DNA from: Bog-793 sp035625025
GTDB lineage: Bacteria > Actinomycetota > Acidimicrobiia > Acidimicrobiales > Bog-793
Assembly: GCA_035625025.1 (NCBI GenBank)
Contig: DASPQJ010000037.1
Span: forward strand, 21,932 to 85,931
DNA length: 64,000 nucleotides
Reading direction: 5' to 3'
Made by a program: the position numbers and the translations under genes. The notes under the pieces are model-generated. The model did no database searches and was not told the DNA's origin. It was given only the letters and a program-made list of their open reading frames with translations. This document shows, piece after piece, positions 1-7,791 of this stretch; position 1 is the first letter of the stretch, and each line of letters begins with the position of its first letter.

Positions 1-13
1 ACACTCCCACTCG

Positions 14-574
14 ATGGCCGTGATCGACGTCGCCGGCTACGTCGCCGAGCTGAAGGACCACGCCGTCGAGCACGGCTTCCACGTGCACGATGAACGCCAT
101 TTCGTCGAGACGTACTCGCTCCGCCAGTTCTGGGAGGTCGACCTCCACCCCGAGGAGGGCTGCGGCGGCCCGATCGACCTCCATCTCGCGCTCGAGGTCG
201 ACCCCCGCACCCTGCTCGACTTCGAAGACGCCGTCGTCGCGCTGCCCGAGGACGCCGAACCGCCGGACAAATGGACCTATCCGCTGACGTTTACCTGGGG
301 AATCCCGCCCCTGCCCCATGGGCCAGACCTGTTGCGTCTCGCGATCGACCTCGCCGGCATCGGCGGCATCGAGCTTCCCCTCGAAATCTCGGCGACGGAC
401 TCGTTTGGCTCCGTGACCGACCCCCCCGTGCGACGACTGACGATCGTCGCCCGGCGGGACGTCTCGCTCGCCAAGGTCCTTGCCGGCGAGGAGCTGCTGT
501 GCGACGCCTTCGACCGCACGCTCGCGGTCAGTCGTTTCCTGCTCGACGCCGTGCCGATCTGGCTGGCGCCCTAG
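14..574 (+). CDS. Conserved hypothetical protein (186 aa)
   Basis: I do not recognise this protein. It is acidic, soluble and has no signal peptide or membrane segment. It opens MAVIDVAGYVAELKDHAVEH, has a Pro-rich centre (GIPPLPHGPDLLRL, residues about 97-110) and ends in DAVPIWLAP. Third-position GC is very high, as in neighbouring genes, which supports real coding. The ATG at 14 is the first in frame, but only 13 bases precede it, so a longer N terminus outside the window cannot be excluded. It converges on the ROK kinase gene with a 22 nt gap. Confidence 0.7.
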   Translation: MAVIDVAGYVAELKDHAVEHGFHVHDERHFVETYSLRQFWEVDLHPEEGCGGPIDLHLALEVDPRTLLDFEDAVVALPEDAEPPDKWTYPLTFTWGIPPLPHGPDLLRLAIDLAGIGGIELPLEISATDSFGSVTDPPVRRLTIVARRDVSLAKVLAGEELLCDAFDRTLAVSRFLLDAVPIWLAP

Positions 575-596
575 AGGTCGACGGCCGACAGACGAC

Positions 597-1535
597 CTAG
601 TCCCGTCCCATCATCCGCGTGTCGTCCCAGAGCCGCACCCCGCCGATGATCCCGGCGAGGTTGTCGACGACCGAGTACGGCTCGTTCACGACTCCCCGCA
701 GGTGGCGCGAGTTCCCCCCGCCGAGATAGCAGTGGTCGAAGTTCGTGAGCACCCGGAAGTTCTCGAGCGCCGCCATGACCCGCCGACGCCACCGCTCCGG
801 TCCGATCCTTTTCAGCGCGGCCTCGCCGAGCTGGTCGTTGTAGGTCTCGCCCTTGCGGAACGGATGGTTCGAAAGCTCGAGGTGCGGCGCGAGTACACCG
901 TCGAAGAACAGGGCGGTGCCGACGCCGGTTCCGAAGGTCACGACGAACTCGAGCCCGGTATCGGTGACAACGGCGAGGCCCTGGAGGTCGGCGTCGTTCG
1001 CGACTCGGGTCGGCCGGCCGAACTGCTCGGCGAGCGCCTCGGCGATCTCGAAGCCCTTCCAGGCCGCGACGAGCTGGGGGTCGACCTCAGACCCGAGGCC
1101 CCGCGCGGTCACGTACTGCGGCGGGGAGGCGACGACCCGGCCCTTGCGGACGACGCCCGGCAGGCCGACCGAGACGCGGTCGTAGGCCGGAAGGGGACGG
1201 ACGAGCTCGGCCAGGGTGGCGATGAACCTGCGCGGAGGCAACGGGTAGGGAGTCGACACCCGGACCCGGTCGGCGACGAGACGCCCCTCGGCGTCGAGCA
1301 CCGACGCCTTCAGACCAATCCCGCCGGCGTCGATCGCCAGTGTGTACGGGCGCCGCGGGGTCTCGGGCTGACCGCCCGCCGGGAACGGCTCGGGCGGCTC
1401 GTCGGCGGGTGTCGTCGCGAAGGGCGGGAAGTCGTCCGCCCCGAGGACCGCCACCGCCGATATCGCCTCGGCACCTTCGGCCCCGGGTCCGGCCGGGAAG
1501 CGACGTTTTCTCGGCGGGTCGTCACCGCGCGTCAT
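597..1535 (-). CDS. ppgK: ROK-family kinase, polyphosphate glucokinase-like
   Basis: Probably phosphorylates glucose to glucose-6-phosphate in the cytosol, using polyphosphate and/or ATP. The phosphate-binding motif AIDAGGIGLKAS starts near residue 87. A second nucleotide loop, TFGTGVGTALFFDG, lies around residue 200. The C-terminal ALENFRVLTNFDHCYLGGGN stretch is typical of actinobacterial PpgK rather than ATP-only glucokinases. The first 80 or so residues are a Pro- and charge-rich extension not usual in the family. The ATG overlaps the pepA stop by 4 nt (ATGA), which supports this start despite the extension. The polyphosphate preference is inferred from similarity of the C-terminal half; simple glucokinase activity is the alternative. 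Confidence 0.85.
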   Translation of the reverse strand: MTRGDDPPRKRRFPAGPGAEGAEAISAVAVLGADDFPPFATTPADEPPEPFPAGGQPETPRRPYTLAIDAGGIGLKASVLDAEGRLVADRVRVSTPYPLPPRRFIATLAELVRPLPAYDRVSVGLPGVVRKGRVVASPPQYVTARGLGSEVDPQLVAAWKGFEIAEALAEQFGRPTRVANDADLQGLAVVTDTGLEFVVTFGTGVGTALFFDGVLAPHLELSNHPFRKGETYNDQLGEAALKRIGPERWRRRVMAALENFRVLTNFDHCYLGGGNSRHLRGVVNEPYSVVDNLAGIIGGVRLWDDTRMMGRD

Positions 1536-3031
1536 CGGACCACCCGTCGCCCGGCCGCGCCGGGCCCGGCGGGGCTACCGAGCGGCTGATAACGGCAGAG
1601 CAGCTCGAGCAGCGTCCGGACCCCGAAACCCGTGCCGCCCTTGCGGAGGTATCCCGTCGCCTCCTCGGCGTACGCCGGCCCGCAGACGTCGAGGTGCGCC
1701 CAGGGCGTGGCCCCGACGAACCCCTCGAGGATGAGGCCAGCGACGAGGGCACCGGCCTCCCTTCCCGTGCCGAGATTCTTCAGGTCGGCGATCTCGGAGT
1801 CGAAGGCGGCGCGATAGCCCCACGGCAACGGCAGGTGCCACACCGCTTCGCCGGCGCGGGCCGCAGCCTGTTCCAGGGCCGCGACGATCCGCTCGTCGTT
1901 GCCCATGAGGCCGGCGATGCGCCGACCGAGGGCCACGACGACGGCGGCGGTCAGCGTCGCGACGTCGACGATGGCGTCCGGTGACTCCTCGGCCGCCAGG
2001 CAGAGCGCGTCGGCCAGCACGAGCCTTCCCTCGCAGTCGGTGTTCAGCACCTCGATCGTCCTGCCATTGCGGATCCGCACGACATCACCGGGTTTTATCG
2101 CCCTTCCGCCCGGCATGTTCTCCGTCATCGGCATGAACCCGACGACGCGTACGCCGACGCCGAGGCTCCGGCAAGCACCGAGCACCGCCAGCACAGCCCC
2201 GGCCCCGCTCATGTCGTATTTCATCGTCACCATCGAATCCGCCGTCTTGAGGGAGAGCCCGCCCGAATCGAACGTGATCCCCTTGCCGACGAGCGCGACG
2301 GTCGGGGCCGCGGGATCGGCCGGCGCGTACTCGGCGCGCACGAGGCGGGGAGGCTCCGCCGAGCCCCGCGCCACCCCGGCCAGACCGCCGAGCCCCGCGG
2401 CGACGATCTCTCGATCGTCCCAGACCGAGACCGAGAATCCCTGGCGCGCGCCGGCCTCGGCGGCGATCTCGGCGAACCGCGCCGGGGAGAGCTCGCCGGC
2501 CGGCGCGTTCACGAGGTCGCGAGCCCACGCCACCGCTCCTGCCGTGACGATCGCCCGGTCGACGCCCGCGGCGACAGCCGCGACGTCGGGATCGACGAGC
2601 ACGACACGGCGGAGGCGCAACGACTTCGGGTCGCTCTTCAGCCGCCCGAAGCGATAGCTCGCGAGCAATACCCCCTCCGCCGTCGCCTGGGCGGTCTCCG
2701 CGGTGAAAAGCGCGCCACGCCCGATCCCCGACACATCGAGGGCGACCGTCTCGCAGGCCGCCGCCGCCCCGGCGAGCGCCGCGCCCGCCAGGCGGCACGT
2801 CTCGAGATCGAGGTCGGTCGCTTGACCCATCCCGACGAGGACCTCGAGCGACCCGTTCTCGCGAGCGATCGTCGCCGTCTCGCCGACGGCTCCGCTGAAA
2901 CCCTGGCGCGCCGCGACCGCCGCCTCGGTGTCCGCCGAGCCGTCCGGGGCGACAAGACCGGCGAGAACGGGTCGGGCCACAACGTCGACACCGTCGGGCC
3001 ACGCCGACGCAGCCTCAACCTCCACGGTCAT
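1532..3031 (-). CDS. pepA: Leucyl aminopeptidase, M17 family
   Basis: A two-metal cytosolic aminopeptidase that removes N-terminal residues from peptides during protein turnover. At 499 aa the length is normal for PepA. The metal-binding region shows KGITFDSGG, then MKYDMSGAGAV and the signature VLNTDCEGRLVLADAL. The usual NTDAEGRL is NTDCEGRL here, with the acidic ligands kept. The N-terminal domain is divergent, as in most actinobacterial copies. The gene precedes and overlaps ppgK by 4 nt and follows the cobalamin adenosyltransferase, whose 3' end it overlaps by 17 nt, so the block is probably one transcript. Confidence 0.95.
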   Translation of the reverse strand: MTVEVEAASAWPDGVDVVARPVLAGLVAPDGSADTEAAVAARQGFSGAVGETATIARENGSLEVLVGMGQATDLDLETCRLAGAALAGAAAACETVALDVSGIGRGALFTAETAQATAEGVLLASYRFGRLKSDPKSLRLRRVVLVDPDVAAVAAGVDRAIVTAGAVAWARDLVNAPAGELSPARFAEIAAEAGARQGFSVSVWDDREIVAAGLGGLAGVARGSAEPPRLVRAEYAPADPAAPTVALVGKGITFDSGGLSLKTADSMVTMKYDMSGAGAVLAVLGACRSLGVGVRVVGFMPMTENMPGGRAIKPGDVVRIRNGRTIEVLNTDCEGRLVLADALCLAAEESPDAIVDVATLTAAVVVALGRRIAGLMGNDERIVAALEQAAARAGEAVWHLPLPWGYRAAFDSEIADLKNLGTGREAGALVAGLILEGFVGATPWAHLDVCGPAYAEEATGYLRKGGTGFGVRTLLELLCRYQPLGSPAGPGAAGRRVVR

Positions 3032-3581
3032 CGCGTCCTTTCTCTCCTCCGCCCCGGGCGGGAAGGTGAACCTCCTCGCTCTCCCGGGCGAGGGCCCAGC
3101 ACAGGTCGGAGAGCCGGTTCACGTAGGCGAGCACGTGACCGTCCCCGGCGAGCTCGAGCGCCGCGAGGCGGCGCTCGGCCCGGCGGACGGCCGTGCGCGC
3201 CGCGTCGAGCGCGGCCGCGAGGCGGTTCTCCCCCGGCAGGGCGAAACCCCTGATCCCCCCGAGCGTGGGCGCGCGGGCGTCGATCGCCGACTCCACCGCC
3301 AAGACCATCTCCGGCGTCACCGTGCTGGCCGCCGTCGTCCCCTCGTCTCCGACCGGCGGGCCCGCCACCTCGGCCATCACGACCCACAGATCTCGCTCGA
3401 ACCCGACGAGAAGGTCCTCGAGGGCGCTCGGGCGGGCGCACTCGGCGCGTGCGACCCCGAGGGCCGCTTGGGCCTCGTCGAGCGCGCCGAGCGCCTCGAC
3501 GAGGGCGCTGGACTTCGCGACGCGCCGCCCGCCGCGCAGCGAAGTCGTCCCGTCGTCGCCCCGGCGGGTGTAGATCCTCAC
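3015..3581 (-). CDS. Cob(I)alamin adenosyltransferase, PduO type
   Basis: Transfers the adenosyl group of ATP to cob(I)alamin to make adenosylcobalamin. The N terminus RIYTRRGDDGTTSLRGG matches the PduO-type nucleotide loop. GFALPGENRLAAALDAARTA and VNRLSDLCWALARE are the conserved C-terminal helices that hold ATP and cobalamin. The GTG at 3581 overlaps the upstream stop as GTGA and gives 188 aa, the usual length; a longer frame upstream is low-complexity shadow of the preceding gene. The C-terminal tail is Gly/Arg-rich. No B12-dependent enzyme is visible in the window, so the consumer lies elsewhere. Confidence 0.93.
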   Translation of the reverse strand: MRIYTRRGDDGTTSLRGGRRVAKSSALVEALGALDEAQAALGVARAECARPSALEDLLVGFERDLWVVMAEVAGPPVGDEGTTAASTVTPEMVLAVESAIDARAPTLGGIRGFALPGENRLAAALDAARTAVRRAERRLAALELAGDGHVLAYVNRLSDLCWALARESEEVHLPARGGGEKGRDDRGG

Positions 3582-4762
3582 CGTCGCACGGCCAGGAACG
3601 GCACGAGCACTTCGGCCGCGGTCAGCGAGCCATGGCGCGTCACGAGGCGGAGATCGCCCGGGTCGGCCGGATCGGCGAAGGCGACCGCGGCGCGCGCGAC
3701 GAGGGCGACATCCCCGAGACGGCGACAGAAGGCGTCCGAGAGGGGCTTGCCGAACCACCCCGCGGCATCGATCTCGGCGAGCGTGCGCACCCAGGCGATT
3801 CCGCCGTAGAGCTCCCGGGCGGCGGCGGCCACTTCGTCCGTGGCATTCGGGCGCACGTGCAGCCAGCAGAAGCGCCCCTCCCCCGAAACCCCGGTCACCG
3901 CGGCGAGGAGCCCCGGATCGATCGCGACGGACGGCGATTCCACCTCGACCTGGCCGTGGTCTGAGGTGACGACGAGGGCGCAACCGGCGGGCAGGCGGTC
4001 GACGAGATCGGCGACGAGGCGGTCGACCGCCGCCAGCTCGGCCTCGTAGCAGTCACCGAGCCCCTCCAGGTGGGCGACCTTGTCGATCCCGTCGTAGTAG
4101 GCGTAGACGAAGGGCGCGCCCCGGACGAGCGCCCGGGCGGCGAAGACGCCGATCGACGAGCTCACCCGCCAACCGACAAGCTCGCTCCCCGCCAGATGGG
4201 CCTGGGAGAAGCCGGAACCCGCGAAGGCCGCCGGGGAGACGACGGGCACCCGGCGACCGAGAAACGGCTCGATCTGCTGGAACGCCCGGGGCCGGATCTC
4301 GGCGCGCGCATCGCCCGTCGCCGTGGCCCACCGCAGGACGTTCAGCACCTCCTCGCCGGCGCGAACGCGGTAGCCGAGCACGCCGTGGTCCGCGGGTGCC
4401 CGACCCGTCGTCAGCGAGGTCAACGCCGTCGCCGTCGTCGTCGGCGCCACCGAGGTGATCGTGGTCCCCGCCATCGAGGACAACACCGGCGTCACCGACC
4501 GGTGGGCGGCGAGGCTCCCAGCACCCAGGCCGTCGAGCACGAGGAGCACGACCCGTGCGGCGTCGACGAGAGGCGTCGGCAGCCAAGCCGGGAGGGCGCC
4601 CCTGCGGCGCAGATCCTCGAGCTGGAGCAGCGTCGGCACGACCTCGGTGAGACACGCCCCGCCGTAGTCCGGCCGAAGCGGCACCTCCGAGGAGTCGGCG
4701 ACGGCCGACGTCGCCGCGTCGTCAGCCAAGGACGTCGGCGACCCGTTCACTGCCGAGAGCAT
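3578..4762 (-). CDS. Alkaline-phosphatase-superfamily phosphodiesterase/nucleotide pyrophosphatase
   Basis: A metal-dependent phosphohydrolase of the type I phosphodiesterase/nucleotide pyrophosphatase family. The first metal Asp is in VVLLVLDGLGAGS. The Thr nucleophile sits in SVAPTTTATALTSLTTGRAP. DGIDKVAHLEG and VVTSDHGQ supply the remaining metal ligands. No convincing signal peptide is seen, so it may act in the cytosol. The ATG at 4762 is preceded by GGAG about 9 nt upstream and gives 394 aa; a longer frame would run across the divergent Rrf2 gene. It starts a minus-strand block (phosphodiesterase, PduO, pepA, ppgK) linked by overlaps. The natural substrate cannot be told from sequence. 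Confidence 0.88.
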   Translation of the reverse strand: MLSAVNGSPTSLADDAATSAVADSSEVPLRPDYGGACLTEVVPTLLQLEDLRRRGALPAWLPTPLVDAARVVLLVLDGLGAGSLAAHRSVTPVLSSMAGTTITSVAPTTTATALTSLTTGRAPADHGVLGYRVRAGEEVLNVLRWATATGDARAEIRPRAFQQIEPFLGRRVPVVSPAAFAGSGFSQAHLAGSELVGWRVSSSIGVFAARALVRGAPFVYAYYDGIDKVAHLEGLGDCYEAELAAVDRLVADLVDRLPAGCALVVTSDHGQVEVESPSVAIDPGLLAAVTGVSGEGRFCWLHVRPNATDEVAAAARELYGGIAWVRTLAEIDAAGWFGKPLSDAFCRRLGDVALVARAAVAFADPADPGDLRLVTRHGSLTAAEVLVPFLAVRR

Positions 4763-4784
4763 ACGACGGCACTCCGAGGCGCCG

Positions 4785-4790
4785 TACCAT
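4785..4790 (+). promoter_or_regulatory. Candidate -10 element of leaderless rrf2 transcript
   Basis: TACCAT fits the TANNNT consensus and ends 7 nt before the GTG at 4798. That is the spacing expected when transcription starts on the start codon itself. An in-frame ATG at 4789 lies inside this hexamer, which argues against it being the real start. I see no clear -35. Confidence 0.45.
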
Positions 4791-4797
4791 GGGCCAA

Positions 4798-5256
4798 GTG
4801 AGGGTTTCGACACGCGGTGACTACGCCTGCCGGGCACTGCTGTCGCTCGCGCTGCATGACGACGGCGTGACGCCGACCTCCGTGCGCGACGTCGCCGAGC
4901 GCACCGGGCTGCCCCAGCCCTACCTCGAACAGATCCTCCTGGCGCTGAAAGGCGCCGGTCTCGTGCGGTCCAAGCGGGGGGTCGGCGGCGGTTACGTGCT
5001 CGCGCGGGCCGCGGACGCGATCACCCTCGGCGCGATCGTCTCGGCGGTCGACGGGCCGATCACCGTCGGCGACTTCGGCCTGCCGCACGAGAACGGGGCG
5101 TGTGACCACGAAGGCCAGTGCGTGCTCCTCGATCTGTGGGCCGACGTCAGCGAGCACATGCGGCGGCACCTCGACTCCTATCGACTGAGTGACATGGTCG
5201 CCCGCGCCCGGAGGGCGGTCCCGTCGCTCGCCTCGCCGGCCGGTCCGGCCGCCTGA
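4798..5256 (+). CDS. Rrf2-family transcriptional regulator, likely Fe-S sensing
   Basis: A winged-helix regulator of the IscR/NsrR/RsrR family. Starting at GTG 4798 the protein reads MRVSTRGDYACRALLSLA, the canonical Rrf2 N terminus, so I prefer it over the ATG three codons upstream. The recognition helix region is SVRDVAERTGLPQPYLEQIL and the wing is RSKRGVGGGYVLAR. Two Cys lie in GACDHEGQCVLLDLW as CX5C. IscR has a third Cys that I do not see here, so a [2Fe-2S] or [4Fe-4S] cluster with another ligand is possible. The unusual Cys in DYACRAL could contribute. It is divergent from the phosphodiesterase and just upstream of the sigma factor. Targets are unknown. Confidence 0.9.
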   Translation: MRVSTRGDYACRALLSLALHDDGVTPTSVRDVAERTGLPQPYLEQILLALKGAGLVRSKRGVGGGYVLARAADAITLGAIVSAVDGPITVGDFGLPHENGACDHEGQCVLLDLWADVSEHMRRHLDSYRLSDMVARARRAVPSLASPAGPAA

Positions 5257-5356
5257 GGGCTGCCCGGTCGCGCCCCCTCCCCCGGCCCGGGGCGGCGGGG
5301 GCTCGCAGTACACGTCACACCGCCACTGGGCCGCCCAAAACAGCGTCTCGGTGACC

Positions 5357-5377
5357 GCCCGTCCGGCCGGGACGGGC
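5357..5377 (+). terminator. GC-rich hairpin between rrf2 and the sigma factor gene
   Basis: An 8 bp perfect stem (GCCCGTCC / GGACGGGC) with a 5 nt loop, about 100 nt after the rrf2 stop. No U-run follows, so this may be a weak terminator or a leader hairpin of the sigma factor mRNA. Confidence 0.3.
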
Positions 5378-5428
5378 GCGGGCGGCAACACCCGGAGCGT
5401 CCCGCCAGCCGCGTCGCCATGCCCTGGA

Positions 5429-6304
5429 ATGCCTCCGCCCCTCGGGGTGTTGGACAAGGTGCCGACCTTCCCCGGTGCCAAGCGGAGGGGGCCAGGCGCA
5501 AGGAACGGAGACGAAGCCATCGCTACGACATACGCCGACGAGGTCGTGGAGCACGCGAGCCCGGGCCCGGACCTCATGCGGTTGTTCCTGGACGACATCG
5601 GCAGGTATCCCCTACTCAGTGCCGCAGAGCAAGTGGCGCTCGCCCAGCGGATCGAAAAGGGCGACGCCGAGGCGAAGAACGAGATGATCGCCGGCAACCT
5701 GCGGCTCGTCGTCCACTGGGCTCGCCGCTACCAGGGACGGGGCATTGACCTCACGGATCTTGTCCAAGAGGGCACCTTCGGGCTGATGCGTGCCGTGGAG
5801 AAGTTCGACTGGAAGAGGGGTTTCAAGTTCTCCACCTATGCCACCTGGTGGATCCGCCAATCCCTCCAGCGGGCCGTGCAGTCCAAGGGCCGGGCGATCC
5901 GCCTGCCGGAGGACGCCGTCGCCGCCGAGAACTCGGCGGAACGCGCCGGGGAAACGAGTGAGCGTCATCTGCCGCGCGTCGTCGCCAGTCTCGACCAGCC
6001 CGTGGCGACCGAGGCGAGCACGACGCTCGGCGACCTGATCGCCGCCGACGACGTGTCGGTTGCGGAAGACGTCGTCGAGACGATGGCCGTCGAAGGGCTC
6101 GAGGACGCGATCAGCCGGCTGTCCGAACTAGAAAGGCACGTCGTCCGGCTGCGCTTCGGTCTCGGCGGTCAACCCCCTGCTTCGCTGGAGTCGACAGCGC
6201 GGGCCCTCGGCATCGGCGTGCGGCGGGTTCGCAGCCTCGAAGCCTCCGCGCTCCGGGTGCTCGCCGCCCAGCCGGAGGTGCGGGCCTTCATCAGCGCGGC
6301 CTGA
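5429..6304 (+). CDS. Sigma-70 family RNA polymerase sigma factor (RpoD/SigB-like)
   Basis: A group 1/2-like sigma factor. Region 1.2 is DLMRLFLDDIGRYPLLSAAE. Region 2 is well kept (GNLRLVVHWARRYQGRGIDL and STYATWWIRQSLQRAV), so a consensus-like -10 element is likely recognised. Region 4 (ELERHVVRLRFGLGG to VRRVRSLEASALRVL) has the helix-turn-helix, though the recognition helix differs from the usual VTRERIRQIE. Between IRLP and SLDQPV only about 30 residues remain, so domain 3 looks shortened. The start is uncertain. ATG 5429 is used here; GTG 5546 is possible; a GGAG at 5507 precedes no standard start codon. It is probably an alternative rather than the principal sigma factor. Confidence 0.82.
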   Translation: MPPPLGVLDKVPTFPGAKRRGPGARNGDEAIATTYADEVVEHASPGPDLMRLFLDDIGRYPLLSAAEQVALAQRIEKGDAEAKNEMIAGNLRLVVHWARRYQGRGIDLTDLVQEGTFGLMRAVEKFDWKRGFKFSTYATWWIRQSLQRAVQSKGRAIRLPEDAVAAENSAERAGETSERHLPRVVASLDQPVATEASTTLGDLIAADDVSVAEDVVETMAVEGLEDAISRLSELERHVVRLRFGLGGQPPASLESTARALGIGVRRVRSLEASALRVLAAQPEVRAFISAA

Positions 6305-6313
6305 GCCGACCGG

Positions 6314-7270
6314 TCAGGACAGGCGGCTCAACACCGCGGCGAGGTCGCCGGGCAACGGGACGGTCCACTCCCACGTCTCGCCCGTCGCCGGGTGAACGAG
6401 GCTCAGACTCTTCGCATGGAGGAAAGGCCTTTCGAGACCGATCGCGGCGCGCACCGCCGGGGCGAGGGTGCCGCCGTAGCGGGCGTCGCCAGCCACCGGA
6501 TGGCCGATCGCGGCGAGATGCACGCGGATCTGGTGGGTCCGACCCGACTCCAGCCTGACCTCGGCCAGCGTCGTCTCGACCGGCTCCTCGAAGCGCGCGA
6601 GCACGCGGTAGCGGGTCCGGGCGGCGCGCCCGGCGATGGTCACCGCCATGCGCGTCCGATCCCGGCTCGACCGGCCGATCGGGGCGTCGACCGTGCCTTC
6701 CTCAGCGCCGAGCCTGCCGAGCAGGAGCGTTTCGTAGACGCGCCCCATCGTGCGCGCCGCGAGTTGGGCCGCCAACGCCCGCCAGGCGGTCGGGTTCCGT
6801 GCCACGACGAGCAACCCCGAGGTGTCCTTGTCGAGGCGGTGGACGATCCCCGGCCGCAACGGATCGCCTGCGCCGATGCGGGCGGCGGAAGCGAGGTCCG
6901 GATAGCGCGCGAGCAGTCCCGCCGCCAAGGTCCGCGTGCGGTGACCCGCGCCCGGGTGCACGACGACACCGGCGGGTTTGTCGACGACAATGAGGTCGTC
7001 GTCCTCGAAGACGACGGTGAAGGGCACGCTTCCCGGTTCGGCGGGCTCGAGGCCGACGCCGGCGGGGACCGGGGCGATCTCGACGGAAAGTCGCGTCCCG
7101 GCGGCCACCCGCACGTGGCGGGAGGTGACCGGCTGGCCCGACACCAGCACCCCCCCGCCGCGAATGAGCGCGGCGACCGCGCTCCTCGACTGTCCCGTGA
7201 CGAGCGCCACGACCCGGTCGATCCGCTCCCCGTCGAGCAGGACCGGAACGACCACCGTCTCCGTCGTCAC
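6314..7270 (-). CDS. rluD: RluA-family 23S rRNA pseudouridine synthase
   Basis: Isomerises uridines to pseudouridine in 23S rRNA; RluD of E. coli modifies helix 69. An S4-like domain occupies residues 1-60 (RIDRVVALVTGQSRSAVAAL). The catalytic motif GIVHRLDKDTSGLLVVAR contains the essential Asp. ESGRTHQIRVHLAAIGHP and GDARYGG complete the family signature. Length (318 aa) is normal. The GTG start overlaps the lspA stop by 4 nt, the classic lspA-rluD arrangement. RluC/RluA-type specificity cannot be excluded from sequence alone. Confidence 0.93.
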   Translation of the reverse strand: MTTETVVVPVLLDGERIDRVVALVTGQSRSAVAALIRGGGVLVSGQPVTSRHVRVAAGTRLSVEIAPVPAGVGLEPAEPGSVPFTVVFEDDDLIVVDKPAGVVVHPGAGHRTRTLAAGLLARYPDLASAARIGAGDPLRPGIVHRLDKDTSGLLVVARNPTAWRALAAQLAARTMGRVYETLLLGRLGAEEGTVDAPIGRSSRDRTRMAVTIAGRAARTRYRVLARFEEPVETTLAEVRLESGRTHQIRVHLAAIGHPVAGDARYGGTLAPAVRAAIGLERPFLHAKSLSLVHPATGETWEWTVPLPGDLAAVLSRLS

Positions 7271-7791
7271 GACCCTGTGCCGCCCCCGCCGGGATCGCCC
7301 TTCCGGCCCTGTCCGACCTGCCGCCAGAACACGGCGAGGATAACCACCGCGCCGACGAAGATCGCGGCGTCGGCGACGTTGAAGGTCGGCCAGATACCGA
7401 CGTGGACGAAGTCGACCACCGCGCCACCGTGCGAGCGGAAGACGCGGTCCCCGAGATTCCCGAGCGCCCCGCCGAGGATCATCCCGATCCCGATCGCGAC
7501 CGGATAGCTCGGCGCGCCGCGCGCGAACCAGACGAGAAGGACGACGAGCGCGGCACCGATGACGACGATCGGCGTCGTCAGGCCCGAACCGATCGAGAAG
7601 GCGATGCCCGAGTTGAAAGACAGCGCGAGCGAAAGCGGCCCGAAGAGGTGGATCGGCCCGTTCACCAGCCGGTGGAGCGCGAGCGTCTTCGTCGTCTGGT
7701 CAGCCACAACGACCGCGACGGCGGTGATCGCGACCACCGCCACGCGACGCGAGCGGTGGACTTCGCCAGCACCGCGCCGATCCGGGTTCAA
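7267..7791 (-). CDS. lspA: Lipoprotein signal peptidase (signal peptidase II)
   Basis: An inner-membrane aspartyl protease that removes the signal peptide of prolipoproteins. Four hydrophobic helices are visible. The two catalytic Asp lie in GGALGNLGDRVF and WPTFNVADAAIF, with the supporting FNSGIAFSIG loop earlier. I place the start at TTG 7791, which overlaps the TGA of the upstream DksA-like gene as TTGA and gives 174 aa; GTG 7743 is the alternative. A longer reading lacks hydrophobic character and runs into the preceding gene. Translation is probably coupled to both neighbours. Confidence 0.9.
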   Translation of the reverse strand: MNPDRRGAGEVHRSRRVAVVAITAVAVVVADQTTKTLALHRLVNGPIHLFGPLSLALSFNSGIAFSIGSGLTTPIVVIGAALVVLLVWFARGAPSYPVAIGIGMILGGALGNLGDRVFRSHGGAVVDFVHVGIWPTFNVADAAIFVGAVVILAVFWRQVGQGRKGDPGGGGTGS

